A stretch of DNA of 6,287 nt from Faecalibacterium sp. UBA7177. GTDB lineage: Bacteria > Bacillota > Clostridia > Oscillospirales > Ruminococcaceae. The stretch is taken from assembly GCA_002491225.1 (NCBI GenBank), contig DKVN01000026.1, positions 1 to 6,287 on the forward strand. The letters run 5' to 3'. A model generated the notes under the pieces. That model was not told where the DNA came from. It did no database searches and worked only from the letters and a program-made list of their open reading frames with translations. Positions 1 to 5,616 of this stretch are shown piece by piece. The stretch's first letter is position 1. Each line of letters opens with the position of its first letter. Made by a program: the position numbers and the translations under genes.

Positions 1-29
1 GGATGGAGGCGGGGGTTACACGCAGCGGA

Positions 30-1850
30 TCATTCCACCGTCACGCTCTTGGCCAGGTTGCGCGGCTTATCCACGTCACAGCCGCGCAGTACGCTCATAT
101 AATACGCAAACAGCTGCAAGGGCACGATCAGCAGCAGCGGCATAAAAATCTCCTCGTACCGGGGCAGGCGCACCACATCGTCAGCCACGTCCGGCGGCAC
201 GACCGCATCCTCGCAGCAGAGCAAAAGCACCCTTGCGCCGCGGCTGCGGGCCTCCTTGACGTTGGAGAGCGTTTTTTCGTACAGCGCCTTCTGGGTGGCC
301 AGCGCCACCACCGGGGTGCCCTCGACCACCAGCGAGATGGTGCCGTGCTTGAGCTCCCCGGCCGCGTAGGCCTCCGAGTGCAGGTAGCTGATCTCCTTGA
401 GCTTGAGCGAGCCCTCCAGCGAGAGGGCGTAATCGAACCCGCGGCCCATAAAAAAGAGGTCGCTGCTGTTCATGTACTGGCTGGCCAGATACTTGATCCG
501 CTCGCACTCGTCCAGCATGGGCTGCTGCAGGGCACCGGCGCGCTGCAGCTCGGCGGTCAGCCGGCGGGCCTCGGGCTCGCTCAGCCGCCCCTTGGCCAGT
601 GCCAGACGCAGCGCCAGCAGGTACAGCACGCACAGCTGCACCGTGTAGGCCTTGGTGGAGGCCACCGCGATCTCCGGCCCGGCATAGGTGTACAGCATGT
701 CATCCGCCGCCCGGGCGATGGAAGACCCGACCACATTGACCACCGCCAGCACCCGCACCCCTTTCTGCTTTGCCAGCCGCAGGGCGGCGAGGGTGTCGCT
801 GGTCTCGCCGCTCTGGCTGATGATCACCACCAGGTCCTCCGGGGCGAGGATGGGATCGCGGTAGCGGAACTCGCTGGCGATCTCGACATCCGCCGGTACC
901 CGCGCCAGCCGCTCGATGGCGGCCCGGCCCACCATGCCGGCGTGCATGGCGGTGCCGCAGCCCACCAGATGCACCGCGCGCACCCCGGCAAGCACCGCGT
1001 CGGTCAGGCCGGGGGCGTCCAGCACAGGCAGGCCGTCCTGCACCCGCGGGCCGACCGTGGCGGCAATGGCCCGGGGCTGCTCGTGGATCTCCTTGAGCAT
1101 AAAATGCGGATAGCCGCCCTTTTCGGCGGCTTCAAGGTCCCAATCAGCGGTGAGATGTTCTTTTTCAACGGGGTGGCCGAACTCGTTGTACACCGTGATG
1201 CCCTCCGGCCGCAGCACGGCGATCTCGCCCTCCTCCAGGATGCTGTACTCCCGGGTGTACTTGAGCAGGGCCGGGATGTCCGAGGCGAGGAAGCTCTCCC
1301 CCGCCCCGTAACCCACGATGAGCGGGCTTTCGCGGCGCACCGCGTAGATGGTGCCGGGCTGATTGGCAAACAGGGCCGCCACGCCGTAGCTGCCCCGCAG
1401 CCGGGCGGTGGCGGCGAGGATGGCGGCAATGGGATCGCCGTGATAGTGATAGTCCAGCAGCTTGACCAGCACCTCGGTGTCGGTGTCGCTCTCGAAGGTG
1501 TAGCCCTTTTTGATCAGGTGATCCTTGAGGCGGCCGTAATTTTCGATGATGCCGTTGTGCACCAGGCTGACCCGCGCGGCCGACTGCGGGTGGCTGTTGA
1601 TATCGCTGGGCGCGCCGTGGGTGGCCCAGCGGGTGTGCCCGATGCCGCAGCCGGTGGGCGGCAGCGGCTGCGCGGCCAGCTTTTGCCGCAGCACGGCCAG
1701 CCGCCCCTTGGCCTTGACGACCCGGATGCCCTGCCCGGTGGCCAGCGCCACCCCCGCAGAGTCGTACCCCCGATACTCCAATTTGGAGAGCCCCTCCAGC
1801 AAAACCTCCACCGCCTCGCGGCGGCCGGTGTATCCTACAATTCCGCACAT
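30..1850 (-). CDS. glmS: Glutamine--fructose-6-phosphate aminotransferase (isomerizing), GlmS
   Basis: Cytosolic enzyme making glucosamine-6-phosphate from fructose-6-phosphate and glutamine, the committed step to UDP-GlcNAc and peptidoglycan. The start is the ATG at 1850, giving 606 residues beginning MCGIVGY: processing must expose Cys2, the N-terminal nucleophile of class II glutamine amidotransferases. A TTG three codons upstream is almost on top of the Shine-Dalgarno and is rejected. Visible glutaminase motifs are RGYDSAG (~27-33), HTRWATHG (72-79) and HNGIIENY (98-105). Two SIS isomerase domains follow, with GCGTAMHAG, SQSGETSDTLAALR, STKAYT and the catalytic stretch EGSLKLKEISYLHSEAYAAG. 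The C-terminal tail DKPRNLAKSVTVE contains the conserved Lys of the fructose-6-phosphate site. Length and motifs are complete, with no sign of damage. AAGGAGGT lies 10 nt before the start but is buried in a hairpin, and a glmS ribozyme lies further upstream. Identification is very secure. Confidence 0.98.
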   Translation of the reverse strand: MCGIVGYTGRREAVEVLLEGLSKLEYRGYDSAGVALATGQGIRVVKAKGRLAVLRQKLAAQPLPPTGCGIGHTRWATHGAPSDINSHPQSAARVSLVHNGIIENYGRLKDHLIKKGYTFESDTDTEVLVKLLDYHYHGDPIAAILAATARLRGSYGVAALFANQPGTIYAVRRESPLIVGYGAGESFLASDIPALLKYTREYSILEEGEIAVLRPEGITVYNEFGHPVEKEHLTADWDLEAAEKGGYPHFMLKEIHEQPRAIAATVGPRVQDGLPVLDAPGLTDAVLAGVRAVHLVGCGTAMHAGMVGRAAIERLARVPADVEIASEFRYRDPILAPEDLVVIISQSGETSDTLAALRLAKQKGVRVLAVVNVVGSSIARAADDMLYTYAGPEIAVASTKAYTVQLCVLYLLALRLALAKGRLSEPEARRLTAELQRAGALQQPMLDECERIKYLASQYMNSSDLFFMGRGFDYALSLEGSLKLKEISYLHSEAYAAGELKHGTISLVVEGTPVVALATQKALYEKTLSNVKEARSRGARVLLLCCEDAVVPPDVADDVVRLPRYEEIFMPLLLIVPLQLFAYYMSVLRGCDVDKPRNLAKSVTVE

Positions 1851-1860
1851 CGCGAACAAA

Positions 1861-1885
1861 CCTCCTTGACAGCAGGGTCAGGAGG
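1861..1885 (-). promoter_or_regulatory. Hairpin sequestering the glmS Shine-Dalgarno
   Basis: On the glmS mRNA, CCUCCUGAC (1885-1877) can pair with GUCAAGGAGG (1870-1861) around a six-base loop. This gives nine base pairs with one bulged A and covers the whole AAGGAGG ribosome-binding site. The pairing is read directly from the sequence; a role in repressing translation is inference. A short GGGU/ACCC hairpin at 1897-1884 overlaps the anti-Shine-Dalgarno arm by two bases, so the two compete slightly. Confidence 0.6.
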
Positions 1886-1901
1886 GTGAAAAAACCCAAA
1901 A

Positions 1902-1960
1902 GCAAAGCGCAACAACGCAAAAACGCCGCCTGTTCCCTCTGGAAAGGCAGTTTGCTTTGC
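1902..1960 (-). promoter_or_regulatory. Structured segment of the glmS 5' leader
   Basis: Two nested complementarities are visible. An outer stem pairs GCAAAGC (1960-1954) with GCUUUGC (1908-1902). An inner hairpin pairs GCCUUUCC (1948-1941) with GGAACAGGC (1936-1928), eight pairs with one bulged base and a four-base loop. Together they form one extended element just upstream of the Shine-Dalgarno hairpin. No known riboswitch class is recognised here and function is unknown. Confidence 0.35.
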
Positions 1961-1984
1961 AGCCTGATAAAAAACAAATACTCG

Positions 1985-2014
1985 TATCTATTTTGCCTGA
2001 AACGGAAAATACAA
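1985..2014 (-). promoter_or_regulatory. Weak candidate promoter between ribozyme and glmS
   Basis: An AT-rich patch in otherwise GC-rich DNA. On the minus strand TTGTAT (2014-2009) is separated by 18 bases from TAGATA (1990-1985), each matching the sigma-A consensus at only three of six positions. If used, it would start glmS transcripts downstream of the ribozyme and so outside its control. The AT-richness could equally be the U-rich tail of the terminator-like hairpin just upstream. Confidence 0.25.
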
Positions 2015-2017
2015 ATC

Positions 2018-2046
2018 AAAAGGGCGCCCGCGCACGGCGCGGCCCC
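2018..2046 (-). terminator. Terminator-like hairpin between ribozyme and glmS
   Basis: On the minus strand CCGCGC (2042-2037) pairs perfectly with GCGCGG (2033-2028) around a three-base loop. It can be extended by GGG (2045-2043) pairing with CCC (2024-2022) across a three-base bulge. TTTT (2021-2018) and a T-rich stretch follow. It sits in the glmS leader after the ribozyme, so it would either attenuate glmS or end transcripts coming from upstream. The T run is short, so efficiency is uncertain. Confidence 0.45.
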
Positions 2047-2077
2047 TGAAGTTTAAGGGGTCTTTCCTTCCACCCCT
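2043..2077 (-). promoter_or_regulatory. Alternative pairings upstream of the terminator-like hairpin
   Basis: Three short segments in transcript order can pair in two exclusive ways. AGGGGT (2077-2072) pairs with ACCCCT (2061-2056), six perfect pairs with a 10-base loop. Alternatively CCCCU (2060-2056) pairs with AGGGG (2047-2043), five pairs with an eight-base loop. The second pairing uses the GGG that extends the terminator-like stem at 2046-2022. This is the logic of an attenuator, but stems this short arise by chance in GC-rich DNA. Confidence 0.35.
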
Positions 2078-2091
2078 GACCGGTTCTTACA

Positions 2092-2254
2092 TCCTCTGCC
2101 CGCGGCGGGGGGCTCTGTGCGCCGGCATTGCTGCCGGATTTTTCCCCTCCGTTTGTGGCTGGCGGGCCAGCCAGAAGAGCATCCGCCGAATCCTTCGATC
2201 ACTCTTCCCCTCGTCACCCTCGCGGCCTCAAAAAGGGCCGTGTGGCCTGGCGCT
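2092..2254 (-). ncRNA. glmS glucosamine-6-phosphate-activated ribozyme (riboswitch)
   Basis: A self-cleaving leader RNA that uses glucosamine-6-phosphate as cofactor and so shuts down glmS when product is plentiful. The minus strand shows the family landmarks in order. AGCGCC (2254-2249) is the cleavage region, with the scissile bond expected between A2254 and G2253. GACGAGG follows, then the core GAUCGAAGGAUUCGGCGG closed by the GAAGAG/CUCUUC stem (2207-2202 with 2179-2174). The P3 hairpin UGGCUGG/CCAGCCA spans 2173-2156. The P4 arm has GGGG paired with CCCC, the P4a hairpin CCGGCA/UGCCGG (2137-2122) and the CAGAG strand. A GGGCAGAGGA end lies near 2092. The match to the Bacillus-type ribozyme from memory is close throughout, and the next gene on this strand is glmS. 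Boundaries are approximate by a few bases. The family is known; in Bacillus the 5'-hydroxyl product is degraded by RNase J. Confidence 0.95.
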
Positions 2255-2323
2255 TTTTTGCTTTTCGCCTGGGTCGATCCTCCCCCTTTTTGTCCCGCAC
2301 CCGGTCTGATTTTGCCGCCTCTC

Positions 2324-2890
2324 TCAGGGCCTGCGGCCGGGCCGCCGGGCCGGGCGGCCGGTCAGCCGCGGGCGCAGCCTTGCCAGGTAGAGCCAGCGCA
2401 CCCGGCAAAGGGCCAGGTCATAGAGGCCAAAGGCAAGGTTCGCCAGCACCAGCAGCACCGTGATCATCCCGCGGCCGTAGCCGCCCATCTCGGCCGTGAG
2501 ATACCCCACCGGGAAGAGCACCAGCAGCACAAGGTACATCAGCTGCACCGCGGCGTTGAAGAGCACAAGCTTTGCCGCTAAGCGCAGCGCGCGGCGGCGC
2601 AGCTGGTCGAGCCGGGGCTTTGCGAGCGGATACCAGCCCAGAAACAGCGCAAAGATCATGCTCATCTCCACATCCGGCAGCAGCCAGAGGCTCAGCAGCG
2701 CCACCGCGGCGTAGCTGCCCCAGGCAGCCCGCGGGCCGCACTCCTCCGCCGTCAGCATGATCAGGATGCCGCCGATGGCAGGCGCGCAGAAGGTGGCCAG
2801 CGGGATCACCCCGCCCAGCAGCATCACCGCAAGGGTGAGCGCCGCCATCATGCCGCCAAACGCGACCTGTCTGGATCTTTTCTGGCGCAT
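2324..2890 (-). CDS. Multi-pass membrane protein of unknown function
   Basis: A 188-residue, strongly hydrophobic protein. The start at 2890 is supported by GGAGGAG at 2901-2895. Hydrophobic segments lie at roughly residues 10-28, 32-48, 56-72, 74-90, 106-127 and 140-160, suggesting five or six membrane passes. Charged loops lie near 49-55 and 91-104, and there is a short Arg-rich cytoplasmic-looking tail (169-188). Size and topology, and the N-terminal basic-then-hydrophobic FGGMMAALTLAVMLLGGVIP, recall small Firmicute integral membrane proteins of the ECF S-component kind. No binding signature is recognised, so no substrate is assigned. It has a plausible promoter of its own. No convincing terminator lies between its stop and the glmS ribozyme about 70 nt downstream, so cotranscription with glmS is plausible. 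The gene looks intact. Confidence 0.85.
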   Translation of the reverse strand: MRQKRSRQVAFGGMMAALTLAVMLLGGVIPLATFCAPAIGGILIMLTAEECGPRAAWGSYAAVALLSLWLLPDVEMSMIFALFLGWYPLAKPRLDQLRRRALRLAAKLVLFNAAVQLMYLVLLVLFPVGYLTAEMGGYGRGMITVLLVLANLAFGLYDLALCRVRWLYLARLRPRLTGRPARRPGRRP

Positions 2891-2948
2891 ACCGCTCCTC
2901 CACAGGTTTTCCCGTCAAGGGGTTCATCGGGTGTTCGGGTACCTGTTT

Positions 2949-2977
2949 AGGATACATCATTCGGCGGCATTTTACAA
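2949..2977 (-). promoter_or_regulatory. Sigma-A-like promoter for the 188-residue membrane protein
   Basis: On the minus strand TTGTAA (2977-2972) and TATCCT (2954-2949) each match the consensus at four of six positions with the optimal 17-base spacing. The start of transcription would be near 2942, about 50 nt before the ATG at 2890. It lies in an AT-richer gap between genes, as expected of a promoter. Confidence 0.55.
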
Positions 2978-3021
2978 TCGCCTCGCCCCCAAAAAGGGCA
3001 AAATTGCGAAAAGTTTACAAT
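2971..3021 (-). repeat. Two direct copies of ATTGTAAA
   Basis: The octamer ATTGTAAA (minus strand) occurs at 2978-2971 and 3021-3014, 43 bases apart, about four helical turns. The downstream copy contains the -35 hexamer of the membrane-protein promoter; the upstream one has no matching -10. They could be paired protein-binding sites or a coincidence in an AT-rich gap. Confidence 0.3.
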
Positions 3022-3026
3022 TGGCC

Positions 3027-3043
3027 CGCGCTGACACAGCGCG
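3027..3043 (-). terminator. Stem-loop downstream of the deacetylase gene
   Basis: A perfect seven-pair stem, CGCGCTG/CAGCGCG, with a three-base loop lies about 50 nt after the deacetylase stop codon. No T run follows directly on the minus strand; the nearest T-rich stretch is about 15 bases on. It may help 3'-end formation, but it is not a typical intrinsic terminator. Confidence 0.35.
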
Positions 3044-3094
3044 TCAATCACTGGCAGGTCAAACGCCTTTACGGCTTACTTTTGCCCTCCCGGT

Positions 3095-3955
3095 TCAGCC
3101 CTCCTCCGCCGATTCCAGCGCGCTGACAGTGCAGAACTCGAACCCGTTTTCCTTAAACCAGTGGATGATGTCCGGCAGGGCCTCGGCGGTGTTTTTGGTG
3201 GCCCGGGTGTCGTGCATCAGCACCACGCAGACGGTTTTGTCACCCACATCGTCCACTACATTGTGATAAATTTCGGAGGCGCTGGGGTGCCCGCCCGCGG
3301 CGTCCTCGGCGCACACATTCCAGTCCACATAGTGATAGCCCTTCTCCTCAGCCTGCGCCTTCAGCGACTTCATGATATTGCTGCCGCCGTACTTGTGGCT
3401 GACCGTGTTGGTGCTGCCGCCCGGGAACCGAATCCACTTGATCGACGCGGCGTCCGGCACGTAGGGCGCGATCTGCGCCCGCAGGGCTTTGAGATCCGCC
3501 CAGTAGGCTGCGGGGTTTTTGTAGATGGCGCGGTACTCGTGGCTGCAGCTGTGCAGCGCGATCTGGTGCCCCTCGGCCACGGTGCGCTGTAATAGGGGCA
3601 GATATTTTTCGTTGTTCTCCGCCGCCACCACAAAAAAGGTGGCGGGCACCCCCTCCTCCTTCAAAATATCCAGCACCGTCTCGGTGGTGGCGCTGGGGCC
3701 ATCGTCAAAGGTCAAAAACACCCGCTTGGGCCCATCCGTCGCGGGCGCGCCGTCCTGCGCCGGTGCGGCCGCAGGCTGGGCCCGCTTTGCGGCAAACACC
3801 ATCAACGCATCGTCCGGGATACGGGTCAGATCCTCGGCCCGGCAGCCCGGCTCCGGCTGGGTCACCTTGCAAAACAGCAGGGCGGCCAGCCCCAGCACAC
3901 CCACCAGCCAAAGGCTCAAAAACAGCCGCTTTTTGCGGCGGATCGACTGCATCAT
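3095..3955 (-). CDS. Membrane-anchored polysaccharide deacetylase (NodB domain, CE4)
   Basis: A 286-residue protein. Residues 1-10 are basic (RRKKR) and about 11-30 form one hydrophobic segment, a signal anchor or signal peptide placing the enzyme outside the membrane. A Pro/Ala-rich linker (~58-76) precedes the NodB domain (~77-278). Catalytic motifs of carbohydrate esterase family 4 are visible. TFDDGPS (82-88) carries the base Asp84 and metal ligand Asp85. HSCSH (135-139) has both metal-binding His. Then come RFPGGS (176-181), DWN (211-213) and LMHDT (246-250) with the likely catalytic His248. RFPGGS replaces the more usual RxPYG, which I recall as common in clostridial members. The likely reaction is N-deacetylation of peptidoglycan GlcNAc or MurNAc; the substrate cannot be told from sequence. 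Two adjacent ATGs (3955, 3952) are possible starts; GGAGGAG lies 8-10 nt before the first. It is transcribed divergently from rmuC. Confidence 0.93.
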   Translation of the reverse strand: MMQSIRRKKRLFLSLWLVGVLGLAALLFCKVTQPEPGCRAEDLTRIPDDALMVFAAKRAQPAAAPAQDGAPATDGPKRVFLTFDDGPSATTETVLDILKEEGVPATFFVVAAENNEKYLPLLQRTVAEGHQIALHSCSHEYRAIYKNPAAYWADLKALRAQIAPYVPDAASIKWIRFPGGSTNTVSHKYGGSNIMKSLKAQAEEKGYHYVDWNVCAEDAAGGHPSASEIYHNVVDDVGDKTVCVVLMHDTRATKNTAEALPDIIHWFKENGFEFCTVSALESAEEG

Positions 3956-3996
3956 CTGAAAAGCTCCTCCCCCATACCTGCCGGTGCGGCCGGGCA

Positions 3997-4010
3997 GCCG
4001 TGCACACGGC
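3997..4010. repeat. Inverted repeat beside the rmuC -35 element
   Basis: GCCGTG and CACGGC form six-base perfect arms with a two-base centre, ending two bases before the rmuC -35 hexamer in the divergent intergenic region. The position suits an operator, but such a GC-rich palindrome may be chance. Confidence 0.3.
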
Positions 4011-4012
4011 GT

Positions 4013-4041
4013 TTGCTTTATCCTGCCAAAACCCGTATACT
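4013..4041 (+). promoter_or_regulatory. Sigma-A-like promoter of rmuC
   Basis: TTGCTT (4013-4018) and TATACT (4036-4041, five of six to consensus) are separated by exactly 17 bases. Transcription would start near 4048, about 50 nt before the ATG at 4100. A possible earlier start codon at 4013 lies inside the -35 box, so it would not be in this mRNA. Confidence 0.65.
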
Positions 4042-4052
4042 GATATGTATGA

Positions 4053-4082
4053 GCCCTGCCGCGGTCTTATCCCTCGGCGGGC
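4053..4082 (+). promoter_or_regulatory. Stem-loop in the rmuC leader
   Basis: GCCC-U-GCCG (4054-4061) can pair with CGGCGGGC (4075-4082), eight pairs with one bulged U, ending just before the rmuC ribosome-binding site. It is GC-rich and has no T run. Function is unknown; it may only stabilise the short leader. Confidence 0.25.
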
Positions 4083-4084
4083 AT

Positions 4085-4093
4085 AAGGGGGAG
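4085..4093 (+). promoter_or_regulatory. Ribosome-binding site fixing the rmuC start
   Basis: AAGGGGGAG lies six bases before the ATG at 4100. It selects MELVTLIAAV as the N-terminus, which begins directly with a hydrophobic anchor as in other RmuC proteins. The in-frame upstream start at 4013 has no comparable site and would put 29 extra residues before the anchor. Confidence 0.75.
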
Positions 4094-4099
4094 TGCGAA

Positions 4100-5431
4100 A
4101 TGGAGCTTGTGACCCTGATCGCGGCAGTGGCCGCCTGCCTTGCCAGCCTTATTTGCCTTGCGGTGCTCTGGCACGGCCGGGCCGAGACGATGCGCGGCGA
4201 GGATCTCGAGAAGGTGCGTCAGGACCTGCTGGCCGAGCTGCGGGCCACCCGACAGGAGCTGACCGCCGCCTTGAGCCAGAGCGCGCAGGCCGCGGCCCGC
4301 CAGCAGATGGAGGCCCAGCAGCGGGCCGCCGAACAGCAGGACCGGCATTTGCAGGAGGCGGCGCAGCATCTGGCCCGGCAGCAGGCGCTGGCCCAGAAGG
4401 CCCTGACCGACCAGCTTGGCCTGATGAACACCCAGCTGGCAAACACCGCATTGCAAAACGAGCAAAAATTGGAGCAGATCCGCGCCGCGGTTGAGACCCG
4501 GCTGGCCGCTTTGCAGGCGGACAACAACCGCCAGCTGACCGAAATTCGCGGCACGGTGGAGGACAAGCTGCAAAAGACGCTGGACGACAAGCTGCACCAG
4601 AGCTTCAGCCTGGTGAGCGAGCGGCTGGAGATGGTGTACAAGGGCCTGGGCGAGATGCAGAGCCTCGCGGCGGGGGTCGGCGATTTGAAAAAGGTGCTGA
4701 GCAATGTCAAGACCCGGGGCATCCTGGGCGAGGTGCAGCTTGGGGCCATTTTAGAGCAGCTGCTGGCCCCCGGCCAGTATACCGAGAACATCGCCACCCG
4801 CCCCGGCAGCACCGAGCGGGTGGAGTACGCCCTGCGGCTGCCCGGCGCGGGCGAGGAGCCGGTTTGGATGCCGATCGACGCAAAGTTCCCGCAGGATGCC
4901 TATTCTGCCCTGCTTGCCGCCTATGATACGGCCGACGCCGTCGCGGTGGAGAGCGCCGCCAAGGACCTCGAGCGCCGGGTGCGCGGCTTTGCCAGGGACA
5001 TCCACGACAAATACATCGCCCCGCCCCACACCACCGATTTTGGGGTGATGTTTTTGCCGGTGGAGGGCCTCTACGCCGAGCTGGTGCGCCGCGGGGTGGC
5101 CGAGCGGGTGCAGCGGGAGTACCGGATCACGATGGCCGGGCCCACGACCATGGCCGCGCTGCTGAACAGCCTGCAGATGGGTTTTCGCACCCTGGCGATC
5201 CAGAAGCGCTCGGGCGAGGTGTGGCAGGTGCTGGGCAGCGTAAAGGCCGAGTTCGACACCTTCGGTCAGGCGCTGACCCAGGCCCAGACCCGCATCCAGC
5301 AGGCGGGCAGCGAGCTGGAAAACCTCGTTGGGGTGCGCACCCGCCAGATTCAGCGCAAGCTGCAGGCCGTGACCCTCTTGCCGGAGCCGGGGCAGCCCGG
5401 CCAGCCCGGTCAGGAGCCGCCGCGGGGGTGA
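4100..5431 (+). CDS. rmuC: RmuC family protein (DNA recombination/rearrangement limiting)
   Basis: A 443-residue protein. Residues ~3-24 form one hydrophobic N-terminal anchor. Residues ~30-165 are a long Gln/Ala/Glu-rich coiled-coil region. The conserved RmuC domain (~168-425) has a PD-(D/E)xK nuclease-like fold. Signature stretches are SERLEMVYKGLGEMQSLA (173-190), GDLKKVLSNVKTRG, GEVQLG (210-215), IDAKFP (259-264, containing the D-x-K of the fold), FLPVEGLYAE (318-327) and AGPTTMAALL (346-355). In E. coli, loss of rmuC raises the rate of recombination at inverted repeats; the biochemical activity is poorly defined. The tail (428-443) is a short Pro/Gly/Gln repeat, which looks unstructured. 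The gene is apparently monocistronic, with its own promoter and a terminator stem about 80 nt after the stop. No damage is seen. Confidence 0.96.
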   Translation: MELVTLIAAVAACLASLICLAVLWHGRAETMRGEDLEKVRQDLLAELRATRQELTAALSQSAQAAARQQMEAQQRAAEQQDRHLQEAAQHLARQQALAQKALTDQLGLMNTQLANTALQNEQKLEQIRAAVETRLAALQADNNRQLTEIRGTVEDKLQKTLDDKLHQSFSLVSERLEMVYKGLGEMQSLAAGVGDLKKVLSNVKTRGILGEVQLGAILEQLLAPGQYTENIATRPGSTERVEYALRLPGAGEEPVWMPIDAKFPQDAYSALLAAYDTADAVAVESAAKDLERRVRGFARDIHDKYIAPPHTTDFGVMFLPVEGLYAELVRRGVAERVQREYRITMAGPTTMAALLNSLQMGFRTLAIQKRSGEVWQVLGSVKAEFDTFGQALTQAQTRIQQAGSELENLVGVRTRQIQRKLQAVTLLPEPGQPGQPGQEPPRG

Positions 5432-5438
5432 GACTGGC

Positions 5439-5459
5439 CGGCAGCGCCCAACCCTGCCG
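5439..5459 (+). other. Stem-loop just after the rmuC stop
   Basis: CGGCAG (5439-5444) pairs with CTGCCG (5454-5459) around a nine-base loop, eight bases after the rmuC TGA. No T run follows, so it is more likely a 3'-end stabilising hairpin than a terminator by itself. Confidence 0.3.
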
Positions 5460-5511
5460 CTGGTCAACAATCTTTGAACCCGACCGATGCCGCAGAAGGC
5501 CAGTACGCACA

Positions 5512-5547
5512 AACGCCCGGAACCGCACTCCAGCGGCCCCGGGCGTT
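5512..5547. terminator. Bidirectional terminator stem between convergent genes
   Basis: AACGCCCGG (5512-5520) pairs perfectly with CCGGGCGTT (5539-5547). An inner CCGC/GCGG stem (5523-5526 with 5533-5536) continues it past a two-by-two internal loop. On the plus strand the stem runs into GTTGTTGCT; on the minus strand into TTTG. Placed between rmuC and the convergent gene ending at 5617, it most likely terminates both. The T tracts are short, but the stem is by far the strongest in this gap. Confidence 0.7.
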
Positions 5548-5592
5548 GTTGCTGTGAAAGGATGGGTGCAATGCATTTTCTGTGGTCAAACA

Positions 5593-5611
5593 GGCCCGGT
5601 TGATCAGGGCC
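5593..5611 (-). terminator. Weak stem-loop after the right-hand minus-strand gene
   Basis: On the minus strand GGCCC (5611-5607) pairs with GGGCC (5597-5593) around a nine-base loop, starting five bases after the stop codon, followed by TGTTTG. It is a weak terminator at best; the stem at 5512-5547 is the better one. Confidence 0.3.
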
Positions 5612-5616
5612 GAGGG

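Noticed and set aside
1851..1859. Earlier TTG start adding three residues to GlmS
   Set aside because: It sits one base from the Shine-Dalgarno, and the enzyme needs Cys directly after the initiator Met.
1866..1871. Perfect TTGACA on the plus strand
   Set aside because: No -10-like hexamer at 16-18 bases (only an A run); it is part of the complement of the glmS ribosome-binding-site hairpin.
3..1889. A 628-codon open frame on the plus strand, opposite glmS
   Set aside because: It mirrors glmS codon bias in GC-rich DNA; its His/Gln/Gly-rich translation resembles no protein, while the minus strand encodes a full, motif-perfect GlmS.
2122..2143. CCGGCA-TTGC-TGCCGG followed by ATTTTT, a textbook plus-strand terminator with no plus-strand gene before it (hint of an antisense small RNA)
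   Set aside because: The hairpin is the P4a arm of the glmS ribozyme on the minus strand, and the A-rich internal loop of P4 explains the T run on the other strand.
2117..2581. Plus-strand open frames over the ribozyme and the end of the membrane-protein gene
   Set aside because: No ribosome-binding site or recognisable product; they overlap a structured RNA and a real gene on the other strand.
2418..2960. A 180-codon minus-strand frame overlapping the membrane protein
   Set aside because: It is the same DNA in another frame; its translation is Arg/Ala/Gly-rich low-quality sequence, whereas the chosen frame gives clean membrane segments, a good ribosome-binding site and a promoter.
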